Shown: positions 43,526 through 53,391, counted from the stretch's first letter. The stretch: DNA of 64,000 bases from Flavobacteriaceae bacterium PS02337 (GCA_029959285.1 JASCOE010000009.1:62001-126000); one strand, 5' to 3'. Program-made: numbers and translations. Notes: generated by a model not told the origin, from the letters alone.

Positions 43526-44662
43526 ATGAAAAAAGTACTTTTTATCGATCGTGACGGAACGATCGTTTTAGAACCAGAAAATTACCAATTAGACAGTTTA
43601 GATAAATTAGAATTTTATCCAAAAGCGTTTCAATATTTGGCTAAAATTGCTAATGAATTAGATTACGAATTGGCAATGGTAACCAATCAGGACGGATTAG
43701 GAACGGATAGTTTTCCCGAAGATACGTTTTGGCCAACACAAAATTTTATTTTAAAAGCTTTTGAAAATGAAGGAGTTGTTTTTGATGAAATTTTTGTTGA
43801 TAGAAGTTTTCCAGAAGAAAATGCTCCAACGCGTAAGCCAAGAACAGGAATGTTGACTAAATATTTAAACAATCCTGAATATGATTTAGAAAATTCTTTT
43901 GTTTTAGGAGATCGTTTAACGGATGTTGAATTGGCTAAAAACCTTGGTGCAAAAGCGATTTTCATGAATGATACAGATGGAGCGGGAAGTAATGAAATTT
44001 CAGCAAAGCGTGAAGAACTTGACGAAACAATTGTTTTACAATCAATGGATTGGAAAACAATTTATGAGTTTTTGAAATTAGAAGCACGTTCTGCATCTAT
44101 TACAAGAAAAACAAATGAGACAGATATTTACATCAACTTAAATCTTGACGGAGCAGGAAAAAGCAAAATCGACACAGGAATTGCGTTTTTCGACCACATG
44201 TTAGATCAAATCTCACGTCACGGTCAAATGGACTTGGAAATCCTTGTAAAAGGCGATTTAGAGGTTGATGAACATCATACAATCGAAGATACGGCAATTG
44301 CTTTGGGAGAAGTTATCGCGAAAGCTTTAGGAAACAAATTAGGAATCGAACGTTACGGTTTCTGTCTTCCAATGGATGATTGTTTAGCGCAAGCCGCAAT
44401 TGACTTTGGAGGAAGAAATTGGCTGATTTGGGAAACTGAATTTAAACGTGAAATGGTGGGTAAAATGCCAACTGAAATGTTTTATCATTTCTTTAAATCA
44501 TTCACAGACGGTGCTAAAGCGAACTTAAATATTAAAGCAGAAGGAATCAACGAACATCATAAAATTGAAGCGATCTTTAAAGCTTTCGCGAAAGCCATAA
44601 AAGTAGCCGTAAAAAGAGATACAGAAAAAATGATTTTGCCTTCGACGAAAGGAATGCTGTAA
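43526..44662 (+). CDS. hisB: HisB: histidinol-phosphatase / imidazoleglycerol-phosphate dehydratase
   Basis: This bifunctional 378-residue protein has an N-terminal HAD phosphatase (about 1-165) with the nucleophile in FIDRDGTIV and the zinc-binding [13 protein letters not shown], and a C-terminal dehydratase (about 190-378) with the Mn-binding [27 protein letters not shown] and [16 protein letters not shown]. The same fusion occurs in enterobacteria and many Bacteroidota. Confidence 0.97.
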   Translation: MKKVLFIDRDGTIVLEPENYQLDSLDKLEFYPKAFQYLAKIANELDYELAMVTNQDGLGTDSFPEDTFWPTQNFILKAFENEGVVFDEIFVDRSFPEENAPTRKPRTGMLTKYLNNPEYDLENSFVLGDRLTDVELAKNLGAKAIFMNDTDGAGSNEISAKREELDETIVLQSMDWKTIYEFLKLEARSASITRKTNETDIYINLNLDGAGKSKIDTGIAFFDHMLDQISRHGQMDLEILVKGDLEVDEHHTIEDTAIALGEVIAKALGNKLGIERYGFCLPMDDCLAQAAIDFGGRNWLIWETEFKREMVGKMPTEMFYHFFKSFTDGAKANLNIKAEGINEHHKIEAIFKAFAKAIKVAVKRDTEKMILPSTKGML

Positions 44663-44731
44663 AATGCTTTAAGCTATAAGCAATAGGCAATAAGCCTAAA
44701 GCCTAAAGCTTAAAGCCTAAAGCTTTATAAA
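44663..44731. repeat. Word-repeat element in the hisB-hisH spacer
   Basis: GCTTTAAGC (44666-44674) pairs with GCTTAAAGC (44708-44716); AAGCCTAAAGC words repeat directly at 44692-44723. The vocabulary is shared with the hisG-hisD spacer. Confidence 0.65.
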
Positions 44732-45313
44732 ATGAAAATAGTAATTATAAATTACGGAGCAGGAAATATTCAGAGCATTATGTTTGCTATTGAAAGATTA
44801 GGATTTGAAGCTGTTTTGAGTAATAATCCGGACGAAATTAAATCGGCAGATAAAGTGATTTTTCCTGGCGTGGGCGAGGCGAGTTCTGCGATGGCTAAAC
44901 TTCGTGAAACCGGTTTGGATAACTTGATTCCAGAATTGAAGCAACCCGTTTTAGGAATTTGTCTTGGAATGCAGCTAATGTGCAACAAAACAGAAGAAGG
45001 AAATACGCAAGGTTTAGGAATTTTTGACGTTGATGTTTTGAAATTTTCAAACAACGTAAAAGTGCCTCAAATGGGCTGGAATCAGATTTATGATTTAAAA
45101 ACTGATTTGTTCAACGGAATTTCTGAAAATGAATTCATGTATTTGGTTCACAGTTTTTACGCGCCAAATTGCTCAGAAGCAATCGCAACCACTAATTACG
45201 ATGTTGAATATGCTTCAGCTTTGCAAAAAGATAATTTTTACGGAACTCAGTTTCACCCAGAAAAAAGTGGAGATGTTGGGGAGAAGATTTTGGGTAATTT
45301 CTTAAAAATGTAA
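44732..45313 (+). CDS. hisH: Imidazole glycerol phosphate synthase glutaminase subunit
   Basis: This 193-residue class-I glutamine amidotransferase has the nucleophile Cys in GICLGMQLMC, the oxyanion PGVGE and the His-Glu of QFHPEKSGDVG. It passes ammonia to HisF, encoded two genes downstream. Confidence 0.97.
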   Translation: MKIVIINYGAGNIQSIMFAIERLGFEAVLSNNPDEIKSADKVIFPGVGEASSAMAKLRETGLDNLIPELKQPVLGICLGMQLMCNKTEEGNTQGLGIFDVDVLKFSNNVKVPQMGWNQIYDLKTDLFNGISENEFMYLVHSFYAPNCSEAIATTNYDVEYASALQKDNFYGTQFHPEKSGDVGEKILGNFLKM

Positions 45314-45393
45314 AAATTCAATATCAAAATTCAATATCAAAAATCAATATCAAAAATCAATATCAAAAATCAATTTCAATATCAAAATTCAAT
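45313..45393. repeat. 13-bp tandem repeat in the hisH-hisA spacer
   Basis: Five consecutive 13-bp units occupy 45313-45377: two of AAAATTCAATATC, two of AAAAATCAATATC and one ending TTTC, followed by a partial unit to 45393. A second direct repeat, AATCAAAAATCTAAAAT, occurs twice at about 45416-45452. The first unit overlaps the hisH stop codon. Related words (ATCAAAAATCAAT) fill the ilvD-ilvB spacer. Confidence 0.85.
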
Positions 45394-45456
45394 AAAATAT
45401 TAATCGGTTTTGGATAATCAAAAATCTAAAATCGTTAATCAAAAATCTAAAATTAA

Positions 45457-46182
45457 ATGCGAATAATACCAGCCATAGATATCATTGAAGGAAAATGCGT
45501 TCGTTTGTCCAAAGGTGATTATGATACGAAAATAATTTACAACGAGAATCCGCTTGAAGTGGCGAAATCATTTGAGGCGCACGGAATAGAATATCTACAT
45601 TTGGTAGATTTAGATGGTGCAAAATCAAGTAAAATTGTCAATTATAAAATATTAGAACAAATTGCAACGCAAACCGGTTTAAAGATTGATTTTGGAGGCG
45701 GATTAAAATCGGATGATGATTTGAGAATTGCTTTCGAAAGTGGTGCAAATCAAATCACTGGCGGAAGTATTGCGGTAAAAAACAGAGCGATTTTCGAAAA
45801 ATGGATTTCGGAATATGGTTCTGAAAAAATTATTTTAGGCGCTGATGCAAAAGACGAAAAAATTGCGGTTTCAGGATGGTTAGAGGATTCTGACGAGGAT
45901 TTGGTTCCGTTTATTCAAGATTATCAAACCAAAGGAATTCAATACGTTATTTGTACCGATATTGCTAAAGACGGAATGCTTGAAGGGCCAAGTTTTGACC
46001 TATACGGGAAAATTTTGGCGGAAGCAAAAGGAGTAAAACTAATTGCTTCGGGAGGGATTTCAACTTTCGACGAATTACCAAAATTAGCCGAATTAGGCTG
46101 TGAAGGAACGATAATCGGAAAAGCGATTTACGAAGGAAGAATTTCCTTGAAACAATTAGAAAATTATATAATTGGTTTATAG
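45457..46182 (+). CDS. hisA: ProFAR isomerase
   Basis: This 241-residue TIM-barrel isomerase has the catalytic Asp in [20 protein letters not shown], the second Asp in [20 protein letters not shown], and phosphate-binding GGG and SGGIS motifs. It is the normal HisA length. Confidence 0.96.
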   Translation: MRIIPAIDIIEGKCVRLSKGDYDTKIIYNENPLEVAKSFEAHGIEYLHLVDLDGAKSSKIVNYKILEQIATQTGLKIDFGGGLKSDDDLRIAFESGANQITGGSIAVKNRAIFEKWISEYGSEKIILGADAKDEKIAVSGWLEDSDEDLVPFIQDYQTKGIQYVICTDIAKDGMLEGPSFDLYGKILAEAKGVKLIASGGISTFDELPKLAELGCEGTIIGKAIYEGRISLKQLENYIIGL

Positions 46183-46255
46183 TTGTTAGTTGTCGGTTGA
46201 TAGTATATCACTTTAACCAACAACAATCAACGAATAACCAACAACCAAATTAAAA
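46183..46255. repeat. GTTG/CAAC word-repeat hairpin in the hisA-hisF spacer
   Basis: GTTGTTAGTTGTCGGTTGAT (about 46180-46199) is imperfectly complementary to ACAACAATCAACGAATAACC and CAACAACC (about 46219-46250). It can form a long imperfect stem without a T-run. It shares words with the spacer after fabG. Confidence 0.55.
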
Positions 46256-47011
46256 ATGTTAGCAAAAAGAATAATACCTTGCTTAGATATAAAAAACGGA
46301 AGAACTGTAAAAGGTGTTAATTTCGTAGACTTGCGTGATGCGGGAGATCCTGTAGAATTGGCTGAAATTTACTCGGCTGAAGGCGCAGACGAATTGGTTT
46401 TTCTAGATATTTCGGCAACAGAAGAAAGACGCAAAACACTTGTAAATATGGTGCGTAGCGTAGCGGAGAAAATCAATATTCCGTTTACGGTTGGAGGAGG
46501 GATTTCGTCTGTAGAAGATGTTGATATTCTGTTGAATAACGGCGCAGATAAAGTTTCGATTAATTCATCAGCAGTTAAAAATCCTCAGTTAATTAATGAT
46601 TTAGCTCAGAAATTTGGAAGTCAATGCGTTGTAGTTGCAATTGACGCCAAACAAATTGACGGACAATGGATTGTGCATTTAGTTGGAGGAAAGGTGCCAA
46701 CCGAATTAAATCTTTTCGATTGGGCTGTTGAAGTCGCAGAACGCGGAGCAGGAGAGATTTTATTCACATCAATGGACAATGACGGAACTAAAAATGGTTT
46801 TGCAAATGAAGCTTTGGCTAAATTATCAACTTTAATTAATATTCCAATTATTGCTTCTGGAGGTGCAGGAAATATTCAGCATTTTGTAGATTCGTTTAAA
46901 GTAGGAAAAGCTGATGCGGCTTTGGCGGCGAGTGTTTTTCACTTTAAAGAAATTGAAATTAAAGCTTTAAAACAAGAATTAAAAAATAACAATATAGAAG
47001 TCAGACTTTAG
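46256..47011 (+). CDS. hisF: Imidazole glycerol phosphate synthase cyclase subunit
   Basis: This 251-residue TIM barrel makes the imidazole ring with ammonia from HisH. It has catalytic Asp residues in [18 protein letters not shown] and [16 protein letters not shown], and phosphate loops GGGISS and ASGGAGN. Confidence 0.97.
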   Translation: MLAKRIIPCLDIKNGRTVKGVNFVDLRDAGDPVELAEIYSAEGADELVFLDISATEERRKTLVNMVRSVAEKINIPFTVGGGISSVEDVDILLNNGADKVSINSSAVKNPQLINDLAQKFGSQCVVVAIDAKQIDGQWIVHLVGGKVPTELNLFDWAVEVAERGAGEILFTSMDNDGTKNGFANEALAKLSTLINIPIIASGGAGNIQHFVDSFKVGKADAALAASVFHFKEIEIKALKQELKNNNIEVRL

Positions 47012-47055
47012 TTTTAACTTTAAGACTTTCGACTTTATAACTTTAGACTAAAATT

Positions 47056-47652
47056 ATGGACATAAATATAAAAAGTTCACACGGATTGATTCCAGCGATA
47101 ATTCAGGATTCAGAAACTAAAAATGTTTTGATGCTGGGTTATATGAACGAAGAATCGCTTCAAAAAACAATTGAGACTCAAAAAGTAACTTTTTTCAGTC
47201 GTTCAAAACAAAGACTTTGGACAAAAGGTGAGGAGAGTGGTAATTTTTTAAATTTAGTAAGCATTAAAAATGACTGCGACGGCGATACGCTTTTGATTCA
47301 GGCAAAACCTGTTGGTCCAACGTGTCATACAGGAGCAGATACTTGCTGGCAAGAGCCAAATGATGCCAATTATGGTTTTATTTCGCAATTGGAAGACACA
47401 ATAAAAACCAGAAGAGAAAATGCTGATTCTGAGAAGAGTTATGTAGCTTCTTTATTCGAAAAAGGTATCAATAAAATTGCCCAAAAAGTTGGGGAAGAAG
47501 CGGTAGAAGTTGTTATCGAAGCAAAAGATGATAACGATGATTTGTTTCTTAGCGAAAGCGCCGATTTACTTTTTCATTATTTGATTTTATTACAAGCAAA
47601 AGGTTTTCAATTGAATGATGTTGTTGAAGTTTTAAAGAAACGCCAGAAATAG
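47056..47652 (+). CDS. hisIE: HisIE: phosphoribosyl-AMP cyclohydrolase / phosphoribosyl-ATP pyrophosphatase
   Basis: This fused 198-residue protein carries HisI (about 1-105) with MLGYMNEESLQKTI, LWTKGEESGNFL, the metal site NDCDGDTLLIQ and GPTCHTGADTCW, and HisE (about 110-198) with FEKGINKIAQKVGEEAVEVVIEAK. It is the last gene of the his operon, followed by a foldback repeat. Confidence 0.97.
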   Translation: MDINIKSSHGLIPAIIQDSETKNVLMLGYMNEESLQKTIETQKVTFFSRSKQRLWTKGEESGNFLNLVSIKNDCDGDTLLIQAKPVGPTCHTGADTCWQEPNDANYGFISQLEDTIKTRRENADSEKSYVASLFEKGINKIAQKVGEEAVEVVIEAKDDNDDLFLSESADLLFHYLILLQAKGFQLNDVVEVLKKRQK

Positions 47653-47673
47653 TTCATCACCATTTTATTAATA

Positions 47674-47745
47674 TAGTCCACGGTTTCAACCGTGGGAAAC
47701 GTATTGTTATATTGCATGTGTTCCCACGGTTGAAACCGTGGGCTA
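47674..47745. repeat. Foldback repeat with hairpin arms (CCACGGTTTCAACCGTGG family)
   Basis: The 25-nt arm 47674-47698 is inverse to 47721-47745 with one mismatch that keeps a G-U pair. Each arm is itself a perfect 8-bp hairpin, CCACGGTT/AACCGTGG with a two-base loop. The element is 72 bp, has no ORF and lies between convergent genes (hisIE and the CBM9-like gene), where it may also stop transcription. Confidence 0.85.
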
Positions 47746-47754
47746 TGTTTGCTC

Positions 47755-48453
47755 TCATTCCACAAACTCAAAAACAGCAAATTCTGCAGGTTGATGAAAC
47801 CCAAATTTTAAACTCTTATAAGGTTGTAATGCAGTATATTCGGTTGTGTTACCGTAATCGATTCTAAAAGCATTCCCTTTCCATTTTGAACCTATTTTTG
47901 GTTTCTGAAAATGACCATTTTTGATTTTTTCAAGACTTGAAAATGGAATTTTTATTTCTACAATATAACCTTCAGGATTTATTTTACTGACAGTTTCTAT
48001 TCCTTTAATATCAAAATCTATTGCTGTTTTCCAGCCGCCGCATTCTGGCGAAATACATTTTAAAAGTAAATCATAATTAGTCGAAAAGGCATTTACTCCA
48101 ACTTCAATATAATTTTGACTATCTCCGTCTGGATCGAGAAAAATTTCGACCAAATCATCAGTTTGAAAAATCTGAGAATCCTTTTTTTGCGATGTTCCAA
48201 TAATTTTAGAATCTGTGCAATTGTAAGCGATGTAAAGATTTTCTTCATTCCACGAAAGTGAAACAAAAGTATTTTGAGTTGCTTTTTCTCCAGAATTATG
48301 AATCACAAACGGACCTAAAAATGGCGTTTCCCAATCAGATAAATTTCCATCGACAATTATTTGTTTTTTGGTTTTATGAATCGGAATATTTTGTGAATTA
48401 GTTGTCGTTGAAAAGAAGACAACTAAAAAATAAACAATCGCATTAAATTTCAT
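47755..48453 (-). CDS. Carbohydrate-binding family 9-like secreted protein
   Basis: This 232-residue protein has a signal peptide (MKFNAIVYFLVVFFSTTTNSQ). The start of the mature part, IIVDGNLSDWETPFLGPFVI, and later NLYIAYNCTDSKI, TDDLVEIFLDPDGDSQNYIEVGVN and GYIVEIKIPFSSL form the CBM9/DOMON-like beta-sandwich pattern. Such proteins bind sugars or heme; here no catalytic domain is attached. It is a single-gene unit. Confidence 0.75.
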   Translation of the reverse strand: MKFNAIVYFLVVFFSTTTNSQNIPIHKTKKQIIVDGNLSDWETPFLGPFVIHNSGEKATQNTFVSLSWNEENLYIAYNCTDSKIIGTSQKKDSQIFQTDDLVEIFLDPDGDSQNYIEVGVNAFSTNYDLLLKCISPECGGWKTAIDFDIKGIETVSKINPEGYIVEIKIPFSSLEKIKNGHFQKPKIGSKWKGNAFRIDYGNTTEYTALQPYKSLKFGFHQPAEFAVFEFVE

Positions 48454-48622
48454 ATTAGGAATTCTAATAATTTAAAAGCACTAAAATAGAGAACAATAAT
48501 GAATTTGGCAGTATTTTTTTTCTTTTAGAAATGATAAAAATGTAAAAATCTTGATCTGAATGTTTACATTTGTTGAAGATTAAACGGGTTTAGTTACCTT
48601 ATTTATTACAAATTTATAAATA

Positions 48623-50278
48623 ATGAAAAAATACTTCGGTGGCGCATTTATCGCCTTTTTAGTTGGATTTACTGCAAATGCACAAGGACTTTTAAATAAG
48701 TCAGAAACTGTTTTTACACATCAGGATACTTTACGCGGAAGCATTACAAAAGAAAGAGCTTGGTGGGATTTGAAATATTATCATTTAGATGTGAAAGTAA
48801 AACCGTCAGAAAAATTTATTTCGGGTTCAAACACGGTTCGTTATACTATTTTAACAGAAAACAACAGAATGCAAATCGATTTGCAGCAGCCAATGAATAT
48901 CACGAAAGTGACTCAGAATGGTTTGCCATTAAAGTTTGAAAGAGATGGAAATGCTTTCTTTATTACTTTGGTTGAAAAACAGAAAGTTGGAGATTCTAAA
49001 GAAATTATAATTTCGTTTGAAGGAAAACCTAAAGAAGCAGTTAGAGCGCCTTGGGATGGAGGATTTTCTTGGAAAAAAGATAGCAACGGAAAAGATTTTA
49101 TCGCTACTTCTTGTCAAGGTTTAGGAGCAAGCGTTTGGTGGCCGTGCAAAGATCATATGTATGATGAAGTCGAAGATATGCTAATCAGCGTCAATGTTCC
49201 TGGAGATTTAACTGAAGTATCTAACGGAAGACTAAAAAGCGTTAAGAAAGAAAAAGACGGGACTAAAACCTTCAATTGGTATGTTTCCAATCCGATTAAT
49301 AATTATGGTGTAAATATCAATATTGGAGATTATGTAAATTTCTCTGAAGTATTTAAAGGAGAAAAAGGTAATTTAGATTGTAATTATTATGTTTTGAGAG
49401 ATAATTTAGCTTTAGCTAAAGAACATTTTAAAGATGCTCCAAAGATGCTAAAAGCGTTTGAAAATTGGTTTGGACCTTATCCGTTTTATGAAGACAGTTA
49501 TAAATTGGTAGAAGTTCCGTATTTAGGAATGGAACACCAAAGTTCGGTGACTTACGGAAACCAATACAAACAAGGTTATTTAGGACGTGATTTAAGCGGA
49601 ACGGGCTGGGGATTGAAATTTGATTTCATTATTATTCATGAGTCTGGACACGAATGGTTTGCTAACAATATTACGTACAAAGACATTGCAGATATGTGGA
49701 TTCACGAAAGTTTTACTAATTACTCTGAGAGTCTTTTCTTAGAACATTATTACGGTAAAGAAGCTGGTGCAGAATATGTTATTGGATGTAGAAAAGGTAT
49801 CGAAAATGATAAGCCAATTATTGGACATTATGATGTAAATAATGAAGGTTCAGGTGATATGTATCCGAAAGGAGCCAATATGCTGCACACAATTCGTCAG
49901 ATTGTGAATGATGATGCTAAATGGAAATCAATTTTGAGAGGTTTAAATAAAACTTTTTACCATCAAACGGTTACTTCAAAACAGATTGAAGATTATATTA
50001 ATGAGCAATCTGGAATTAACTTCAATAGAGTTTATGCTCAATATTTGACTACAACTAAAATTCCTGTTTTTGAATATATGTTTAAAAATGGAACTTTAGG
50101 ATATCACTGGACAAATTGTGTTTCTAAGTTTGATATGCCTGTAAAAGTTAAAATAAATGGCGTAGAGACAATGTTGAAACCAACAACAGATTGGCAATCA
50201 GTTAAAACAGAAAATGAAGATAGAAAATTAGAAGTTGACAAGAACTTTTACGTTACGGCTTCTAATATTGTAGAATAA
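48623..50278 (+). CDS. M1-family zinc metallopeptidase
   Basis: This 551-residue exported aminopeptidase-like enzyme has a signal peptide (MKKYFGGAFIAFLVGFTANAQ), an N-terminal beta domain, the exopeptidase motif variant GMEHQSSVTYGN, and the zinc site HESGH followed 18 residues later by Glu in WIHESF. Length (551) is shorter than classical PepN because the C-terminal helical domain is absent, as in many Bacteroidota periplasmic M1 proteins. Confidence 0.92.
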   Translation: MKKYFGGAFIAFLVGFTANAQGLLNKSETVFTHQDTLRGSITKERAWWDLKYYHLDVKVKPSEKFISGSNTVRYTILTENNRMQIDLQQPMNITKVTQNGLPLKFERDGNAFFITLVEKQKVGDSKEIIISFEGKPKEAVRAPWDGGFSWKKDSNGKDFIATSCQGLGASVWWPCKDHMYDEVEDMLISVNVPGDLTEVSNGRLKSVKKEKDGTKTFNWYVSNPINNYGVNINIGDYVNFSEVFKGEKGNLDCNYYVLRDNLALAKEHFKDAPKMLKAFENWFGPYPFYEDSYKLVEVPYLGMEHQSSVTYGNQYKQGYLGRDLSGTGWGLKFDFIIIHESGHEWFANNITYKDIADMWIHESFTNYSESLFLEHYYGKEAGAEYVIGCRKGIENDKPIIGHYDVNNEGSGDMYPKGANMLHTIRQIVNDDAKWKSILRGLNKTFYHQTVTSKQIEDYINEQSGINFNRVYAQYLTTTKIPVFEYMFKNGTLGYHWTNCVSKFDMPVKVKINGVETMLKPTTDWQSVKTENEDRKLEVDKNFYVTASNIVE

Positions 50279-50298
50279 AGTTTTTGAACTTTTAACAC

Positions 50299-50334
50299 TA
50301 AACCCGACAGGTTTTAAAAACCTGTCGGGTTTGT
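50299..50334 (+). terminator. Terminator after the M1 peptidase
   Basis: A 16-bp near-perfect stem, AAACCCGACAGG... (50300-50315) with ...CCTGTCGGGTTT (50317-50332), lies 22 bases after the stop and ends in T-rich sequence. Confidence 0.85.
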
Positions 50335-50350
50335 TTGTTTTTATCTAGTA

Positions 50351-50451
50351 TGTCATCCTGAGGAACGAAGGATTACACTAGAAACTCCACAATCGAAATC
50401 GTAAATCTTTGTCAATTTACGAGTTGTGATCCTTCGTTCCTCAGGATGACA
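50351..50451. repeat. Foldback repeat with hairpin arms (GAGGAACGA family, copy C)
   Basis: A perfect 23-bp inverted repeat (50351-50373 and 50429-50451) surrounds 55 nt. Each arm has stem ATCC (50355-50358), loop TGAGGAACGAA and stem GGAT (50370-50373). The spacer shares ACACTAG near the left arm and TTACGAGT near the right arm with copy A at 977-1078, showing common descent. Confidence 0.85.
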
Positions 50452-50495
50452 AAAAAAGCGCTGAAAAACTTACTGTTTTTTAGCGCTTTTTTTTA
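50452..50495. terminator. Terminator for the minus-strand TPR-like gene
   Basis: AAAAAGCGCT (about 50454-50463) pairs with AGCGCTTTTT (about 50482-50491) flanked by A and T runs. It works in either direction between convergent genes. Confidence 0.7.
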
Positions 50496-50515
50496 TTGGA
50501 ATTTTTTTAAAAAAA

Positions 50516-52060
50516 CTATCGATTATTCAATTTTGCTTTTTCCCTAATTATATCAGCAATTTTTCGGTTTTCTATTTTACTTTCAAGCCAAGAAATAATA
50601 TCAAGATATAAGAAAGCTCTTTTTTCGTAAGTGTTTTTTTCAAGTTCAACAAAACGAGCGTGCATTTTTTTGAATTCGTTCTTAATATCTGCTGGATAAA
50701 AATTATTTAAGTTTCTAAGGAATTTGATTATTTCCTTTTGAACTTCGTGTAAGTCATTCATTTTCAATAAAAACTTATAGGTGCTTTTTAGATGGTTTTC
50801 TAAATAATAATCTTTTCCAAGTTCATAATGCGCAATCAAAGACAAAAGTCTTGCAAAGCACATTAAATCTTCGCGCATGGTTAAGTTCTTATTATTGATG
50901 ATTTTATCTAAATAATTGATGCATTCATTGTATTTTTCATTCCCAAAATAAATAGAAGCAATTTTATAGAAAAATAACATTTCGTGGTGTTCATCCAAAT
51001 GTTCGCTATGAACTTTAATTTTGGCTAGAATTTCTGGAATTAAATATTCGCTTTCGGCAAAAGTACCAGCCAAAATATGAAGATTTAACTTGTTGTTATA
51101 AACATAAAGAAAAGATAACGACGCAATATTATCGTTTACAGGAAATTTTGGATCGGCAATAGTTTCTTCTAAAAGGTTCAAATATTTCTTGAAATTCGAT
51201 TTGTACTTTAACATATAAAGCGATTCTAAGAAATAGTGATTTCCTTTTAAGAAAAACACCGGATTCAAATAAATCATATTCGGATTATCATAAAAAAGCT
51301 GAACCCATTTATAGGCATATTTATAACTCGCTAAAAAGTCTTGAACTAAAAAGCTTCGCCATAAATTAGCGTTGTAAAACCAGTATTTTTCGCGAAAGCC
51401 AAATTTACTTTCGTCTAATTTTGCAATATGCCTGTTAAAATAATCGTCAATATATTTATATTCCTGATCGTTTTTGACATATCCAGTTTTCAGCATTATT
51501 CCATACAACTGAAGCGATAAATTTGATAATTTGCTTGAAATGGTATTTCTGTAATTTAATTCTTTTGCTTGAATTACCAATTCGTCAGCGCGACCTTGAA
51601 TACTTCTTGTAATATATTGCGATTCGATTAGTTTTTCGAATTCTACAATTTCATACGCCATATATTTTTCATCATTTTCAAGCGCTTGCTGTTTTGTTTT
51701 ATCTAAAATTTTTAAACTCTGTTTATAAAGTCCTTTATTATATAGTATAACAGCAAAATCCATTTGTTCGCGCAGCTGATATCGAATATTCTGGCTCGGA
51801 ATATTCAATCTAATACTTACAAGAATTTGTTTGTATAAATATGATTTTAAATTAGATAGCTGTACTTTTTGAATTACACCACTTTTAAGAATGAGCTTTT
51901 CATCATAAACTTCAGATTTATCTAAAATATTAAATAATTCGATAAATTTTGTATTTGAACTCGTCTCTAATCGGCTTGCAAAAATTTTAAACTGTCTTTT
52001 TTCTGATTTCGAAAGTGATTTGATTAAAACAAATAAGAAATCTTTTTGATGGTTAGCCAT
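50516..52060 (-). CDS. Large alpha-helical (TPR-like) protein of unknown function
   Basis: This 514-residue protein has no signal peptide. It starts MANHQKDFLFVLIKSLSKSEKRQFKIFASRLE and continues as repeated helical pairs, for example MDFAVILYNKGLYKQSLKIL and KIASIYFGNEKYNECINYL, typical of tetratricopeptide-like repeats. I do not recognise a named family; similar proteins seem widespread in Flavobacteria. It is divergent from leuA across a 149-bp gap. Confidence 0.75.
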   Translation of the reverse strand: MANHQKDFLFVLIKSLSKSEKRQFKIFASRLETSSNTKFIELFNILDKSEVYDEKLILKSGVIQKVQLSNLKSYLYKQILVSIRLNIPSQNIRYQLREQMDFAVILYNKGLYKQSLKILDKTKQQALENDEKYMAYEIVEFEKLIESQYITRSIQGRADELVIQAKELNYRNTISSKLSNLSLQLYGIMLKTGYVKNDQEYKYIDDYFNRHIAKLDESKFGFREKYWFYNANLWRSFLVQDFLASYKYAYKWVQLFYDNPNMIYLNPVFFLKGNHYFLESLYMLKYKSNFKKYLNLLEETIADPKFPVNDNIASLSFLYVYNNKLNLHILAGTFAESEYLIPEILAKIKVHSEHLDEHHEMLFFYKIASIYFGNEKYNECINYLDKIINNKNLTMREDLMCFARLLSLIAHYELGKDYYLENHLKSTYKFLLKMNDLHEVQKEIIKFLRNLNNFYPADIKNEFKKMHARFVELEKNTYEKRAFLYLDIISWLESKIENRKIADIIREKAKLNNR

Positions 52061-52172
52061 TGTAAAAAATAATAATGTAACTTATTGATAATAAAGTATT
52101 TAATAGGGTATAAATCGTTTTATGAACAGTATAATTTCATTAAAATGAATTTCATACTGCGATAGTACAATA

Positions 52173-52180
52173 TATATTTG
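52173..52180 (+). promoter_or_regulatory. Possible leuA promoter -7 box
   Basis: TATATTTG, matching TAnnTTTG, is 29 bases upstream of the leuA ATG, with TTC (instead of TTG) 19 bases further up. Confidence 0.45.
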
Positions 52181-52209
52181 TTATCAAGATGTGAAATTAC
52201 ATTAAATAA

Positions 52210-53391
52210 ATGAATATGAATAGAGAGAAAGTTCAAATTTTTGACACCACTTTGCGAGATGGTGAACAAGTTCCAGGATGTAAGTTAGATACTAAACAAA
52301 AATTAGTTATCGCAGAACGACTAGACAAAATGGGAGTTGACATTATCGAAGCAGGCTTTCCTGTGTCAAGTCCAGGCGATTTTTTATCGGTCTCTGAGAT
52401 TTGTAAAATTGTAGAAAATGCAACCGTCTGCGGATTAACAAGAGCCGTAAAAAACGACATTGATGTTGCTGCAGCTGCCTTAAAGCATGCTAAGAAACCT
52501 AGAATCCATACTGGAATCGGAACTTCACAATCTCATATCCTCCACAAATTACAAACTACGCCTGAAGATATTATTGCAAGAGCAAAATATGCTGTAGCAC
52601 ACGCAAAATCGTATGTAGAAGATGTTGAATTCTACGCAGAAGATGCTGGTAGAACAGACAATGCATTCTTAGCAAAAGTTTGTGAGGAAGTGATTAAATC
52701 TGGAGCAACTGTATTAAATATTCCTGATACAACAGGATATTGTCTTCCAGAAGAATACGGAGCAAAAATCAAATATTTAAAAGAAAACGTAAAAGGAATC
52801 GAAAACGTAATCCTTTCATGCCACTGTCATAATGATTTAGGAATGGCAACTGCAAACTCAATCGCAGGAGCTATAAATGGAGCAAGACAAATCGAATGTA
52901 CTATTAATGGTATTGGAGAAAGAGCTGGAAATACAGCACTTGAAGAAGTGGTTATGATTTTTAAACAACATCCATATTTGAATTTAGATACAAACATTAA
53001 CACAAGAGAATTGAACGAAATGAGTCGTTTGGTTTCTGAAAGTATGGGAATGATTGTGCAACCAAATAAAGCAATTGTTGGAGCAAATGCTTTTGCACAC
53101 AGTTCTGGAATTCACCAAGATGGTGTTATCAAAAACAGAGCAACTTACGAAATCATGGATCCGTTAGATGTTGGAGTAAATGAATCTTCAATTATTTTGA
53201 CAGCAAGAAGCGGAAGAGCAGCTTTGGCTTACAGAGCTAAAAAAGTGGGTTACGAATTGACAAAAGTACAATTGGATATCGTTTATGTTGAATTCTTGAA
53301 ATTCGCAGATATCAAAAAAGAAGTTTTAGACGCAGATATTCATCAAATTATTGAAGCTTCTAAAATTGAAGGAGATTTAATCAGAAGTTAA
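52210..53391 (+). CDS. leuA: 2-isopropylmalate synthase, short form
   Basis: This enzyme condenses acetyl-CoA with 2-oxoisovalerate, the first step of leucine synthesis. It has the metal/substrate motif [27 protein letters not shown] and the zinc ligands in [15 protein letters not shown], then [16 protein letters not shown]. At 393 residues it ends just after subdomain II and lacks the C-terminal LeuA allosteric domain (full-length enzymes are about 510-550). Because the following gene is leuB, leucine synthesis is much more likely than citramalate or homocitrate synthesis. A second ATG at 52216 is equally possible as start. Confidence 0.88.
   Translation: MNMNREKVQIFDTTLRDGEQVPGCKLDTKQKLVIAERLDKMGVDIIEAGFPVSSPGDFLSVSEICKIVENATVCGLTRAVKNDIDVAAAALKHAKKPRIHTGIGTSQSHILHKLQTTPEDIIARAKYAVAHAKSYVEDVEFYAEDAGRTDNAFLAKVCEEVIKSGATVLNIPDTTGYCLPEEYGAKIKYLKENVKGIENVILSCHCHNDLGMATANSIAGAINGARQIECTINGIGERAGNTALEEVVMIFKQHPYLNLDTNINTRELNEMSRLVSESMGMIVQPNKAIVGANAFAHSSGIHQDGVIKNRATYEIMDPLDVGVNESSIILTARSGRAALAYRAKKVGYELTKVQLDIVYVEFLKFADIKKEVLDADIHQIIEASKIEGDLIRS

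Noticed and set aside
45313-45452. Possible CRISPR array
   Set aside because: Units are 13 bp, directly adjacent, with no unique spacers and no cas genes.
52145-52165. Seven-codon ORF upstream of leuA as a leucine leader peptide
   Set aside because: It has a single Leu codon, lies upstream of the likely promoter box and has no terminator after it.
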